A stretch of DNA of 5,439 nucleotides, from NCBI GenBank assembly GCA_021849995.1, contig JAJZSC010000263.1, forward strand, positions 1-5,439, in the 5' to 3' direction. The notes below the pieces were generated by a model that saw only the letters and a program-made list of their open reading frames with translations, did not search any database and was not told the origin of the DNA. Shown piece after piece: positions 1 to 5,439 of the stretch. This stretch comes from Bacillota bacterium. GTDB lineage: Bacteria > Bacillota > Desulfitobacteriia > Desulfitobacteriales > Desulfitobacteriaceae. How positions within the stretch are numbered: the first letter of the stretch is position 1; each line of letters opens with the position of its first letter. A program made the position numbers and the translations under genes.

Positions 1-578
1 ATCAAGAGTTCATCACCTTTATGAGCGGTTATTGAAGCGGTATTGATAATAGAACTGCCCGCCTTTAGATGGGGAAGAACTGCCTTTACGAGATAAAAGT
101 AACCAAAGAAATTCGTTCGAAAAGTACGCTGCAACTGTTCATCTGTAATATCAAGGATACTGTTCTGAGGATGCTGCTCGGCGGCGTTATTCACCACTAT
201 CTCTAATTTACCAAAGTCCTGGATCACCTGTGCAGCCACTTCCTGACAAAACCCTTCATTACCGATATCCCCATGAATCAGCAGACAGCGTCGCCCCTCT
301 CGTTCAATTAGAGGCTTAGTTTCCCCTGCATCATCATGTTCGTTGAAATACACAATGGCAACATCTGCGCCTTCTTTGGCGAAGGCAATGGCTACAGCAC
401 GACCTATGCCACTATCTCCACCAGTAATGATTGCAGTCTTATGGCTCAATTTGCCACTGGCCCGATAAGCTGTGTCTTCAAAAACAGGCCTCGGATTCAT
501 TATGGATTCAAGACCCGGTTGGACATCTTGATGTTGGGCCGGGAAAATTGGTTGTTGGTTTTGATTGCTTTGTGCCAT
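1..578 (-). CDS. SDR family oxidoreductase, GSP39/YhdF-like (partial, C-terminus beyond left edge)
   Basis: A classical short-chain dehydrogenase/reductase, an NAD(P)-dependent cytoplasmic oxidoreductase. The first 192 codons are present and the frame is open to the window edge. The ATG at 578-576 follows AAAGGAGTT (593-585) at good spacing. A polar, Gln/Pro-rich extension of about 45 residues precedes the Rossmann fold, as in the Bacillus general stress protein 39 (YdaD) and YhdF group, whose members are roughly 285-290 residues long. Visible motifs are TGGDSGIG (residues 52-59, cofactor binding), NNAAEQHP (130-137), RTN with Asn156, and INTAS with the presumed catalytic Ser182. The Tyr and Lys of YxxxK should lie just beyond the edge. 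The substrate cannot be told from this sequence; related proteins are often annotated as glucose or general-stress dehydrogenases. Family assignment is strong. A stress role is only by analogy. Confidence 0.95.
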   Translation of the reverse strand, partial: MAQSNQNQQPIFPAQHQDVQPGLESIMNPRPVFEDTAYRASGKLSHKTAIITGGDSGIGRAVAIAFAKEGADVAIVYFNEHDDAGETKPLIEREGRRCLLIHGDIGNEGFCQEVAAQVIQDFGKLEIVVNNAAEQHPQNSILDITDEQLQRTFRTNFFGYFYLVKAVLPHLKAGSSIINTASITAHKGDELL

Positions 579-691
579 GACTTCAACTCCTTTGTCTATC
601 CTATAGATTAATATTCCCAGAACTAACTCTGATCATATCCATAATGATTTAACAATGTTCCATATTTTTGTCCCGAGACTGTTATGAAAAA

Positions 692-697
692 ATTATA
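692..697 (-). promoter_or_regulatory. possible -10 box for the SDR gene
   Basis: A perfect TATAAT reads on the minus strand about 115 bp upstream of the SDR start codon. No acceptable -35 box sits 16-18 bp upstream, because that region is the T-rich flank and arm of the flavin-reductase terminator. This is weak support, listed because it is the best -10 match in the gap. Confidence 0.25.
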
Positions 698-714
698 CAG
701 ACCATTGAAAGTGA

Positions 715-748
715 AAAGCAGCCTGCCTTAAGTAAGACAGACTGCTTT
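715..748 (-). terminator. intrinsic terminator of the flavin reductase gene
   Basis: Two 16-base arms around a two-base centre (731-732). Read as minus-strand RNA, every arm position can pair, two of them as G-U wobbles. Read as plus-strand RNA, the same two positions become C-A mismatches. The minus-strand copy is followed by TTTTCAC. It lies about 70 bp after the flavin reductase stop codon and before the SDR gene. The strand bias of the pairing supports a role for the minus-strand transcript. The U tract is short, so efficiency may be modest. Confidence 0.75.
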
Positions 749-818
749 AATACTTCCCTTGAAATCCTTATTGGCGTTATTAGATTTCCCACCGGTACTA
801 AAAGTTATTATGTCTTTT

Positions 819-1325
819 CTATTCTTTCTTATAGCAAGCCACAATCTCTCCAAAGTACATAACATGGTAGTCCCCTTCAGCGTACATTTTCTTGCGAATA
901 TCCTCGCTGATCAGAGCAGGTTCCATTGCTTGCTGGTAAACTACTCTACATTCATAGTGCAAATCACATTCTCCAATAATGGGAGTATCCACTACTTTCC
1001 CAGGTTCAGCAGTAAGGTTGCATTCCTTAAACTTATCATAATCTCTACCTGATTTTGTTCCGCAAAAAGCGATGGCTTTTCTTAGATCTTTGTTGATCGG
1101 TATGCTAACAGTAAATTCCTTGGCGTTTTCAAGCAGTTGATATGTGTGCCTTGAATACCTTACCATTACTAAGAAGATCGGTTTTTGCCAGATGAAGCTT
1201 ATATTTCCCCAGCCAATAATCATAGTATTAAGTCTATCCTGATCTTTCACCGTCAAAAAAGCACCTTTTGGCAATTGCTCTAAAAGCTCCTTAGCCAATT
1301 CATTATACTTAACATCAGTTGTCAT
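819..1325 (-). CDS. flavin reductase family protein (flavoredoxin-like)
   Basis: A 168-residue protein of the flavin reductase-like, FMN-binding split-barrel family (PF01613). These cytoplasmic flavoproteins bind FMN and act in electron transfer or NAD(P)H:flavin reduction. The electron partner cannot be predicted here. Diagnostic stretches are MIIGWGNISFIWQKP (35-49), VRYSRHTYQLLE (55-66), FTVSIP (71-76), FCGTKSGRDYDKF (87-99) and a C-terminal GDYHVMYFGEIV (151-162). This order matches small flavoredoxin-like proteins of anaerobes, and the length is usual for them. The ATG at 1325-1323 is chosen because GGGAGG lies 8 bases upstream; the frame stays open to 1412, but the extra residues (starting MYGCGQGHH) precede the family's normal N-terminus and overlap the RBS. 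The gene lies 154 bp downstream of the DUF502 gene and ends at its own terminator (715-748). The exact redox role is unknown. Confidence 0.93.
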   Translation of the reverse strand: MTTDVKYNELAKELLEQLPKGAFLTVKDQDRLNTMIIGWGNISFIWQKPIFLVMVRYSRHTYQLLENAKEFTVSIPINKDLRKAIAFCGTKSGRDYDKFKECNLTAEPGKVVDTPIIGECDLHYECRVVYQQAMEPALISEDIRKKMYAEGDYHVMYFGEIVACYKKE

Positions 1326-1333
1326 TATTATAG

Positions 1334-1339
1334 CCTCCC
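1334..1339 (-). promoter_or_regulatory. ribosome binding site that fixes the flavin reductase start
   Basis: GGGAGG on the minus strand, 8 bases before the ATG at 1325. It decides between this start and the longer in-frame extension up to 1412, whose own ATG at 1412 lacks a comparable site. Confidence 0.8.
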
Positions 1340-1371
1340 AATTTGGTTTTTTAAGTAATAATTTTGTATAT

Positions 1372-1377
1372 ATTATA
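1372..1377 (-). promoter_or_regulatory. possible -10 box for the flavin reductase gene
   Basis: TATAAT on the minus strand, 46 bp upstream of the chosen start. The nearest -35-like hexamer is TTGTGG (1404-1399), but its 21-bp spacer is too long, so this is a weak candidate. Confidence 0.25.
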
Positions 1378-1459
1378 GCCATCTTATGATGCCCCTGGCC
1401 ACAACCGTACAATGTTACATATATGCAATTAATGGAATTTAGTGCCTGTAGTTCTATAT

Positions 1460-1471
1460 AAAACTAGTTTT
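1460..1471. repeat. 12-bp perfect palindrome AAAACTAGTTTT
   Basis: A perfect palindrome without a loop, in the gap between the DUF502 stop and the flavin reductase gene. With no loop and only A-T-rich arms it is a poor terminator. It could be a protein-binding site or chance. Confidence 0.3.
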
Positions 1472-1479
1472 GCGAAAAA

Positions 1480-2034
1480 TTAAATCAGCCCGGCCGAGGC
1501 GATAAACTTGATAGCTTCTTCAGAGGTCGCGTCGACTTCTCTGACACATTCTCTAGGAACAAGAATAAGATTCCCAGCCCATTGCATGGATTGCATGAGG
1601 TAAACAGAACAATATCCTTCAGGGATAAAACGATTAGCACCTTCATTCGTGATAAATCCAAGGAGTTTAATTGGACTATTTGGCAACTCAACAATGGCCA
1701 GGCGGGAAAACCCTTTCTTTTCCCCTGAGAACGAATTGATTGTGTCTTTGATAATACTGTAAATACTTTTAACAAGAGGCACCCTGACAAAGATATTCTC
1801 AATAAATCTTAAGAAACGGTTAGTAATCCAGTTGGATGTCAAAAGTCCGACCAGGAATACAAGCGCGAGAGTAAGCACTGCGCCCAGGCCGGGGAAATAT
1901 AGTCCGGCCGATTCCAATAGTCCCTTGAATACTCCATCGAGCATGACATAGATGTTATAGAGTATATACAGGGTAATTGCGATGGGGGCTATGGTTATAG
2001 CTCCTCTTAAGAAAACTCCGATTACCTTTTTCAT
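1480..2034 (-). CDS. DUF502 family membrane protein
   Basis: A 184-residue protein matching the DUF502 family (PF04367), whose biochemical function is not established. It starts with a short basic N-terminus and two membrane segments (about residues 7-32 and 50-68). A conserved block after the second helix, RVPLVKSIYSIIKDT (84-98), is a hallmark of the family. A soluble, beta-rich C-terminal half follows, with VELPNSPIKLLGFIT (115-129), NLILVPRECVREVD (155-168) and a closing helix ending SAGLI. The segment at 140-150 departs from the Pro/Thr-rich stretch I recall as typical of DUF502. The ATG is preceded by AAGGAGGT (2046-2039), a near-perfect ribosome binding site. The start of the PstS-like gene lies upstream on the same strand, with 109 bp between the two genes and no clear terminator, so co-transcription is possible. 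A membrane-associated role is a safe statement; anything more specific would be a guess. Confidence 0.93.
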   Translation of the reverse strand: MKKVIGVFLRGAITIAPIAITLYILYNIYVMLDGVFKGLLESAGLYFPGLGAVLTLALVFLVGLLTSNWITNRFLRFIENIFVRVPLVKSIYSIIKDTINSFSGEKKGFSRLAIVELPNSPIKLLGFITNEGANRFIPEGYCSVYLMQSMQWAGNLILVPRECVREVDATSEEAIKFIASAGLI

Positions 2035-2143
2035 CTAGACCTCCTTCAGAGACTTCTATTAGCATTCAACTATATCATTCCCTTTTGCGATAAAGATGAA
2101 CCCCTCCTACGTCAACCAATTGTTATTTGCGTGCGAGATCATT

Positions 2144-3730
2144 TTATTTTACCGGAATATACCCTGTTTTTTCAACAAGACTTTGTCCTTCCTCAGATAA
2201 TATCCATTTAACGAACCTGTTTACGTTTTCCTTCGTATTAGATTTTAAGGTAACGGCATATACAGGAACAGTAAAAGGATATGTTTTGTTTCTGACTGTT
2301 TCCGTCGTAGGCTTAGTGCCATCAATAGCAATGTACTTAATTTGATTATTCCTAACCATAACTGACGAGTAATACATGAAAGAATAGCCTAACGAGTTTT
2401 TGGCGTTTTTGTAACTTGCTACCCTGCTGATTATGTCACCCATTCCACTTGCATAGGTTTCCTTTGTGGGCTCTAACATTTTGATGTCTTTCATCACCTT
2501 GTTTTGCATAACTGTTTGGCTCCCAGAATTTTCGGGGCGTTGATAAGGAAGTATGCTCTTCTTTTGTCCGCCAACTTCTTTCCAGTTTGTTATCTTGCCG
2601 GAGTATATGTCCTGAATCTGTTTCATTGTAAGGTTTTCGACCGGATTCTTAGAATTTGTGAAAAATACAAAAGCTTCGCTTCCAATTGGAGTTAATACAA
2701 ACTCATCACCCTTTGCCACAATCATCTCAATTTGCGCTTTTGACGGCTGGGCAACAAAGATGATATCAGCCTCACCATTGATTAGCCTTTCATAAGCTTT
2801 GTCGGTCTTCGAACATTTTACCAGATTAAGCGGATACCGCTCACTTGCCACGAAGGCCATGTAGACATCTTTTTCATGATTCTGCTTGTTGACTTCATAA
2901 TATTCACTAAGCCCCTTATATACGGCTTCTACAAAGGCCCCATAAACTGGGTAGGCTGCCGTAGCTCCATCCAAACGCGGCATTGTATCAAGCTCAGTAA
3001 ACTGTAAGCCTGCAGGTTTATCCAGCTTGGCAAGTCCATTGCTTTCCTTAAAAGGTGCTATTCTCATTAGATCAACTTCAGTCAAATCACTCCCGATCGT
3101 CGACTTGCCGTAGAGCAGTTCAATCGAGCCGTTATGAATAACATCTTTAGCTGTAATGCCTGAAATAGTTATTACCATAACGCTTAACAGGGCAAATGAG
3201 GCTTTAAGATTTCTTGATGTGTTTCTTGTTATTGCTGTATGCGTTACAATTTCATGCAAAAGAATTCCTACAACGAAGCCTGTATACCCCATGAGCTCTG
3301 CCACAGGAACAATAAAATGATAGCCCATAAAGAAAAGCACAAAATCAAAAATTAAAAAAACAGGGTTTTTGAAAACATACCAAGACCACCAATCAGAATG
3401 GTAATTTCCTTTTGAGAAAAATACAACAAGGATGGCCCAAATAAGGGCATAAATAGTCGGAATAAGAAGGGGCAGATACCTTGCCATGGCCGAGTCGGGC
3501 TTATTCTTAGATCGCTTTGAGAAAATATAACCAACTGCTCCGCCGCAGAGTAACGAACCCAAGAAAGCTATGAGCAGAAGTATTAAGCTTCTAGTATCTT
3601 TACCAAGTTCTCGTGATAAAAACGTATCGATGATAGAAGAAACAAGGAAAAGCCCTATTGTAAGAGCTACCGGAATCATTATCATCTGTGCTGTCAAAGA
3701 GGACATAATATACCGTTTGTTCGATTTCAT
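2144..3730 (-). CDS. PstS-like substrate-binding protein fused to an N-terminal multi-pass membrane module
   Basis: A 528-residue two-part protein. Residues 1-195 hold five or six hydrophobic segments (about 12-36, 48-70, 84-105, 122-143, 148-165, 177-195) with basic loops such as SKRSKNKP (71-78). Residues about 205-528 form a PstS-type solute-binding domain (PBP-like). Visible marks are RLDGATAAYPVYGAFV (252-267, first anion-binding loop), IIFVAQPSKAQ (323-333), IYSGKITNWKEVGG (375-388), RPENSGSQTVMQ (398-409, second anion-binding loop) and C-terminal VKWILSEEGQSLVEKTGY (507-524). There is no cleavable signal peptide or lipobox; the membrane module would anchor the domain outside the cell. 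The domain resembles phosphate-binding PstS, but the ligand is not proved, and no pstC, pstA or pstB lies nearby. The ATG at 3730 follows GAGGTG (3743-3738) at 7 bases; Met9 is an alternative start. It could be a sensor or scavenger instead of a transporter subunit; that is inference. Confidence 0.9.
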   Translation of the reverse strand: MKSNKRYIMSSLTAQMIMIPVALTIGLFLVSSIIDTFLSRELGKDTRSLILLLIAFLGSLLCGGAVGYIFSKRSKNKPDSAMARYLPLLIPTIYALIWAILVVFFSKGNYHSDWWSWYVFKNPVFLIFDFVLFFMGYHFIVPVAELMGYTGFVVGILLHEIVTHTAITRNTSRNLKASFALLSVMVITISGITAKDVIHNGSIELLYGKSTIGSDLTEVDLMRIAPFKESNGLAKLDKPAGLQFTELDTMPRLDGATAAYPVYGAFVEAVYKGLSEYYEVNKQNHEKDVYMAFVASERYPLNLVKCSKTDKAYERLINGEADIIFVAQPSKAQIEMIVAKGDEFVLTPIGSEAFVFFTNSKNPVENLTMKQIQDIYSGKITNWKEVGGQKKSILPYQRPENSGSQTVMQNKVMKDIKMLEPTKETYASGMGDIISRVASYKNAKNSLGYSFMYYSSVMVRNNQIKYIAIDGTKPTTETVRNKTYPFTVPVYAVTLKSNTKENVNRFVKWILSEEGQSLVEKTGYIPVK

Positions 3731-3741
3731 CCCTTAACACC

Positions 3742-4065
3742 TCATACCTCAATAATATCACTTGGCGCATATACATAAACAAAGGAAGTCGTGTCCATTT
3801 TCTTTGGATTATCAGGATATTCTAATGCCCAAAACATTAATAACTCTGCGGGGCCAGGAGTTATGCAAGGTGATTTTGTTGTCACACTTGCTCTCTCCAT
3901 TTCCTTCCTATGTATATACTTCCACATCCGGAAATCCATTCCTGCTAAATCTTCTAAACTTTAGCTCCGCATTTTTAATACATAAACTGGTCCTCCATAA
4001 TAATTAGTTTTGTTCAAAGCACCTGACAAACAGCTTTGTTGATCCGCAAGGACTTTTAAGATTAG
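3742..4065 (-). pseudogene. possible gene remnant or small ORF upstream of the PstS-like gene
   Basis: One minus-strand frame runs from just after a TAA (4068-4066) to a TGA (3744-3742) with a single internal stop, TAA at 3963-3961. This leaves 34 and then 72 open codons. The residues look protein-like (for example TNYYGGPVYVLKM before the stop, and SLEDLAGMDFRMWKYIHRK and WALEYPDNPKKMDTTSF after it), but I do not recognise a family. Starts in the second part are poor: the ATG at 3939 and the ATG at 3900 both have purine-rich stretches too close to the codon. The TGA overlaps the GAGGTG ribosome binding site of the PstS-like gene, as it would in a coupled operon. It may be a decayed gene, a short real ORF, or chance openness in AT-rich DNA. 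Confidence 0.2.
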
Positions 4066-4151
4066 TTAAATTGTTATAAAAGATGTTGTCTTATAACTGG
4101 CAGATAAGTGGTCACCGGCACCCGTTAAGTATTGAACCTTTCTAAAGACAA
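3744..4151. other. about 400-bp region without a secure gene
   Basis: This gap separates the LysE terminator from the PstS-like gene. It contains a 7-bp inverted repeat (4073-4097), a GGAGG site followed by a two-codon reading frame (ATG-TAT-TAA, 3983-3975), and an interrupted minus-strand frame described separately. The promoter of the PstS-like gene should lie here, but I find no -35/-10 pair of acceptable quality and spacing. I see nothing coding on the plus strand. Confidence 0.6.
4073..4097. repeat. 7-bp inverted repeat GTTATAA-N11-TTATAAC
   Basis: Perfect 7-bp arms at 4073-4079 and 4091-4097 separated by 11 bp, in the gap upstream of the PstS-like gene. The arm-to-arm centre distance is 18 bp, close to two helical turns, which would suit a dimeric regulator. 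The arms are AT-rich, so chance is a real alternative. Confidence 0.35.
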
Positions 4152-4193
4152 AAGGGCAACATCCATCCCTAATTACTTGGTGATGTTGCCCTT
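4152..4193 (-). terminator. intrinsic terminator of the LysE-family gene
   Basis: A perfect 12-bp stem (arms 4152-4163 and 4182-4193, core GGGCAACATC) with an 18-base loop, starting 15 bp after the LysE stop. On the minus strand the stem runs into CCCTTTTGTCTTT, a reasonable U-rich tail. On the plus strand the tail is poor (TGTTCTATG), so it serves the minus-strand gene. Confidence 0.88.
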
Positions 4194-4208
4194 GTTCTAT
4201 GCCTTAAA

Positions 4209-4826
4209 CTAGTTATTTATCAACGATAATCCAATATAGATGGCTGCTCCCAACATGACTAAGGCCGACACCTTGTTAAGGAGCACCATGAACCGACCGG
4301 ATTTGTCTAACACCCCTGTCACTCTTCCCGCTACAGCGAGCCCGAAAAACCATAACCAAGAAACCAAGATAGTGGCTCCAGCAAAAGCCACCTTCTCTAA
4401 TCCCTCATAGTTTAAAGAGCTTGTCCCGATTACACCGATTGTATCCATAATAGCATGGGGATTTAGAAGAGAAACCGAGGCTGCAAACACGATTTGTTTT
4501 GTCGGTGTAAATCTATGAGCCGTTTCTTGTCCATTGATGCCAGGCTTACTATTCCAGGTTGTCCATGCCATATAGATCAAAAACAGGAAACCGGCTCCCA
4601 AAAGTAAAGTTTTTAGCCAGAAAGAGCCTAAAACCACAACGGTGACTCCCATAACAGCCAATGTAATAAGAAGAGTGTCACAAATTGCTGCAGTGATAAC
4701 AACCGGTAAGGCGTTCACCAAACGTGGCTGTAAGGCCCCTTGATTAAATACAAACACATTTTGGACGCCAAGCGGCAAAATCAGTCCAAAGGCCAAGATA
4801 AATCCATGGATAAATGCTAATGTCAC
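4209..4826 (-). CDS. LysE/ArgO-type amino-acid exporter
   Basis: A 205-residue inner-membrane protein of the LysE family (PF01810), whose characterised members export basic amino acids such as lysine and arginine. Family marks are the N-terminal GLILPLGVQNVFVFNQGA (14-31) and SVSLLNPHAIMDTIGVIG (117-134). Six hydrophobic segments fit the family (about 4-26, 38-62, 66-88, 112-135, 146-168, 181-202), and the length is usual. It looks closest to the LysE/ArgO/YisU branch, not the RhtB branch, but the substrate is not proved. The start is GTG (4826-4824) with AGGAG nine bases upstream. It is flanked by terminators on both sides (4933-4952 upstream, 4152-4193 downstream), so it is likely transcribed alone. 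I see no lysine riboswitch and no divergent LysR-type regulator next to it in this window. Confidence 0.93.
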   Translation of the reverse strand: MTLAFIHGFILAFGLILPLGVQNVFVFNQGALQPRLVNALPVVITAAICDTLLITLAVMGVTVVVLGSFWLKTLLLGAGFLFLIYMAWTTWNSKPGINGQETAHRFTPTKQIVFAASVSLLNPHAIMDTIGVIGTSSLNYEGLEKVAFAGATILVSWLWFFGLAVAGRVTGVLDKSGRFMVLLNKVSALVMLGAAIYIGLSLINN

Positions 4827-4835
4827 TTCAATTAA

Positions 4836-4840
4836 CTCCT
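4836..4840 (-). promoter_or_regulatory. ribosome binding site supporting a GTG start for the LysE-family gene
   Basis: AGGAG on the minus strand, nine bases before the GTG at 4826. There is no ATG at a suitable distance, and translation from this GTG begins TLAFIHGFILAFG, exactly where LysE proteins normally begin. Confidence 0.8.
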
Positions 4841-4883
4841 TCTATTAATTCTAGTTTAAAAACATTCCCTACCCATATCTCTC

Positions 4884-4897
4884 AGGTTTAAGGTTTA
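4884..4897. repeat. tandem 7-mer AGGTTTA x2
   Basis: Two perfect adjacent copies of AGGTTTA (TAAACCT on the minus strand), between the upstream terminator and the LysE-family start, where that gene's promoter and operator should lie. On the minus strand a small hairpin, GTTTGC-TTC-GTAAAC, overlaps its upstream side. It could be a regulator half-site pair or chance. Confidence 0.3.
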
Positions 4898-4932
4898 CGA
4901 AGCAAACTTTCCTAAAACTACAAAAAACAAAT

Positions 4933-4952
4933 AGTGGGATATTGCACCCACT
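4933..4952 (-). terminator. intrinsic terminator of the right-edge gene
   Basis: A 6-bp stem AGTGGG/CCCACT with an 8-base loop, followed on the minus strand by ATTTGTTTTTTG. It lies about 85 bp after the stop of the unidentified right-edge gene and upstream of the LysE-family gene. The stem is short but G-C-containing, and the U-rich tail is good on the minus strand only. Confidence 0.75.
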
Positions 4953-4993
4953 CTTCATTGTTGATCAGGAGAATTACGTCGATAAAGGGCTTC

Positions 4994-5012
4994 TGGACTT
5001 GTATGTAGTCCA
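4994..5012 (-). other. stem-loop in the 3' untranslated region of the right-edge gene
   Basis: A perfect 6-bp stem TGGACT/AGTCCA with a 7-base loop, 25 bp after the stop codon. On the minus strand it is followed by GAAGCCC, not a U tract, so it is not a terminator by itself. It may stabilise the transcript 3' end together with the terminator further on, or be chance. Confidence 0.35.
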
Positions 5013-5037
5013 ATAAGTTGTGGATTCTTTTCTTTCT

Positions 5038-5439
5038 TCACTTAAGAGTGACCGATAATTCTGAGAAAGTAACCTTTTTCATTTCCGGCACTTCACGGTG
5101 CGGTTTAATAGTCAGAGAGAATTCCAGGTTAGTTACGTCGTCAGGCAAAGACGGTATCACCACGAACGAGTGCCTCATACCTTTATGATGCCCGTAGCCA
5201 CCGTCAGGGCGACATTGATACTCGGGTGCGATGAACAACTCAAACTGAGCATGTTCAAATCTCACGTTTGTATTATCGCTGTCGACTTCCGTTTCAATAT
5301 TTACTACACTAGCATTATCATACTGTTTCATGTGCGTTACCGAATACAAAATGCCGTCTATTTCAACGGATATTAGAATGGGTACAAACTTTCTAAATCC
5401 AGTAGGTACTACTAGCGGGAGAAAATGGCGCTCATGATA
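5038..5439 (-). CDS. unidentified protein, C-terminal 133 residues (partial, N-terminus beyond right edge)
   Basis: The frame is open from the right edge to a TGA at 5040-5038, so this is the end of a longer gene. A TTG at 5349 could give a 103-residue ORF, but the in-frame residues before it (PLVVPTGFRKFVPILIS) look equally protein-like and no ribosome binding site precedes it. I do not recognise a family. The visible part has many alternating hydrophobic stretches (FVPILISVEIDG, FELFIAP, HSFVVIPSLP, LEFSLTIKP), suggesting a beta-sandwich-like domain. A polar, Gly/His-rich loop, EYQCRPDGGYGHHKGMRH (73-90), is the most distinctive segment, with one Cys and four His in and next to it. No transmembrane helix is seen in this part. 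A terminator follows. Coding status is well supported by the open frame, composition and terminator; function is unknown. Confidence 0.7.
   Translation of the reverse strand, partial: YHERHFLPLVVPTGFRKFVPILISVEIDGILYSVTHMKQYDNASVVNIETEVDSDNTNVRFEHAQFELFIAPEYQCRPDGGYGHHKGMRHSFVVIPSLPDDVTNLEFSLTIKPHREVPEMKKVTFSELSVTLK

Noticed and set aside
336..1052. Plus-strand open frames over the SDR gene, the gap and the flavin reductase gene (336-611, 668-862, 759-1052)
   Set aside because: Two of them lie mainly opposite genes with clear family motifs and 668-862 covers the terminator gap; none has a recognisable protein or suitable ribosome binding site.
1326..1412. N-terminal extension of the flavin reductase (MYGCGQGHH...)
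   Set aside because: It contains the real ribosome binding site and the likely promoter, and family members begin near the ATG at 1325.
2094..2112. AGGAGGGG on the minus strand between the PstS-like and DUF502 genes, resembling a strong ribosome binding site
   Set aside because: No ATG, GTG or TTG follows at a usable distance, and the frames that follow close within a few codons.
2069..2115. TTGACG (2115-2110) and TATAGT (2074-2069) as a promoter pair for the DUF502 gene
   Set aside because: They are separated by 35 bp, twice the usual spacer, and neither has a good partner at 16-18 bp.
3239..3256. HEIVTH in the PstS-like membrane module as a zinc-protease motif
   Set aside because: The second His is one position too far for HExxH, and no third-ligand motif of a metalloprotease family is seen.
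3600..4007. Other short frames around the start of the PstS-like gene (3600-3782 minus, 3762-4007 plus)
   Set aside because: The first overlaps the coding start in another register, and the second is low-complexity antisense without a ribosome binding site.
4827..4932. Lysine riboswitch upstream of the LysE-family gene
   Set aside because: The space after the upstream terminator is about 105 bases, too short for the usual lysine aptamer, and none of its conserved helices is apparent.
5098..5376. Plus-strand open frame at the right edge
   Set aside because: It is antisense to a minus-strand frame that is open to the edge and has its own terminator; it has no suitable ribosome binding site or family resemblance.

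Overview
The window looks like a chromosomal segment of a Gram-positive (Firmicutes) bacterium. The evidence is moderately AT-rich DNA, strong GGAGG-type ribosome binding sites, intrinsic terminators, and proteins of types common there: a GSP39-like SDR with a long N-terminal extension, a DUF502 membrane protein, and a PstS-like binding protein with an N-terminal membrane module. The overall flavour suggests Clostridia, perhaps the Desulfosporosinus/Desulfitobacterium group, but that is an impression and not something the sequence proves.

Every gene I can support lies on the minus strand, so transcription runs from right to left. In that order: (1) 5439-5038, the C-terminal 133 residues of an unrecognised, probably beta-rich protein cut by the window edge, followed by a hairpin and a good terminator (4933-4952); (2) 4826-4209, a LysE/ArgO-type amino-acid exporter with a GTG start and its own strong terminator (4152-4193); (3) about 400 bp with no secure gene, holding an inverted repeat and a weak gene-remnant candidate that ends inside the next gene's ribosome binding site; (4) 3730-2144, a 528-residue fusion of a multi-pass membrane module with a PstS-type solute-binding domain; (5) 2034-1480, a DUF502 membrane protein; (6) 1325-819, a flavin-reductase/flavoredoxin-type flavoprotein, with a terminator at 715-748; (7) 578-1, the N-terminal two thirds of an SDR oxidoreductase, cut by the left edge just before its catalytic Tyr.

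The genes do not form an obvious single pathway. The LysE gene and the flavin reductase gene end at their own terminators and look like separate units. The PstS-like gene and the DUF502 gene are 109 bp apart with no clear terminator between them and could be co-transcribed. No pstC, pstA or pstB genes are visible, so the binding domain is an orphan here. I saw no CRISPR array, tRNA, rRNA, transposase or phage gene. The most interesting objects are the membrane-anchored PstS-like fusion, the possible remnant just upstream of it, and the unidentified protein at the right edge. I found no convincing new multi-gene system.
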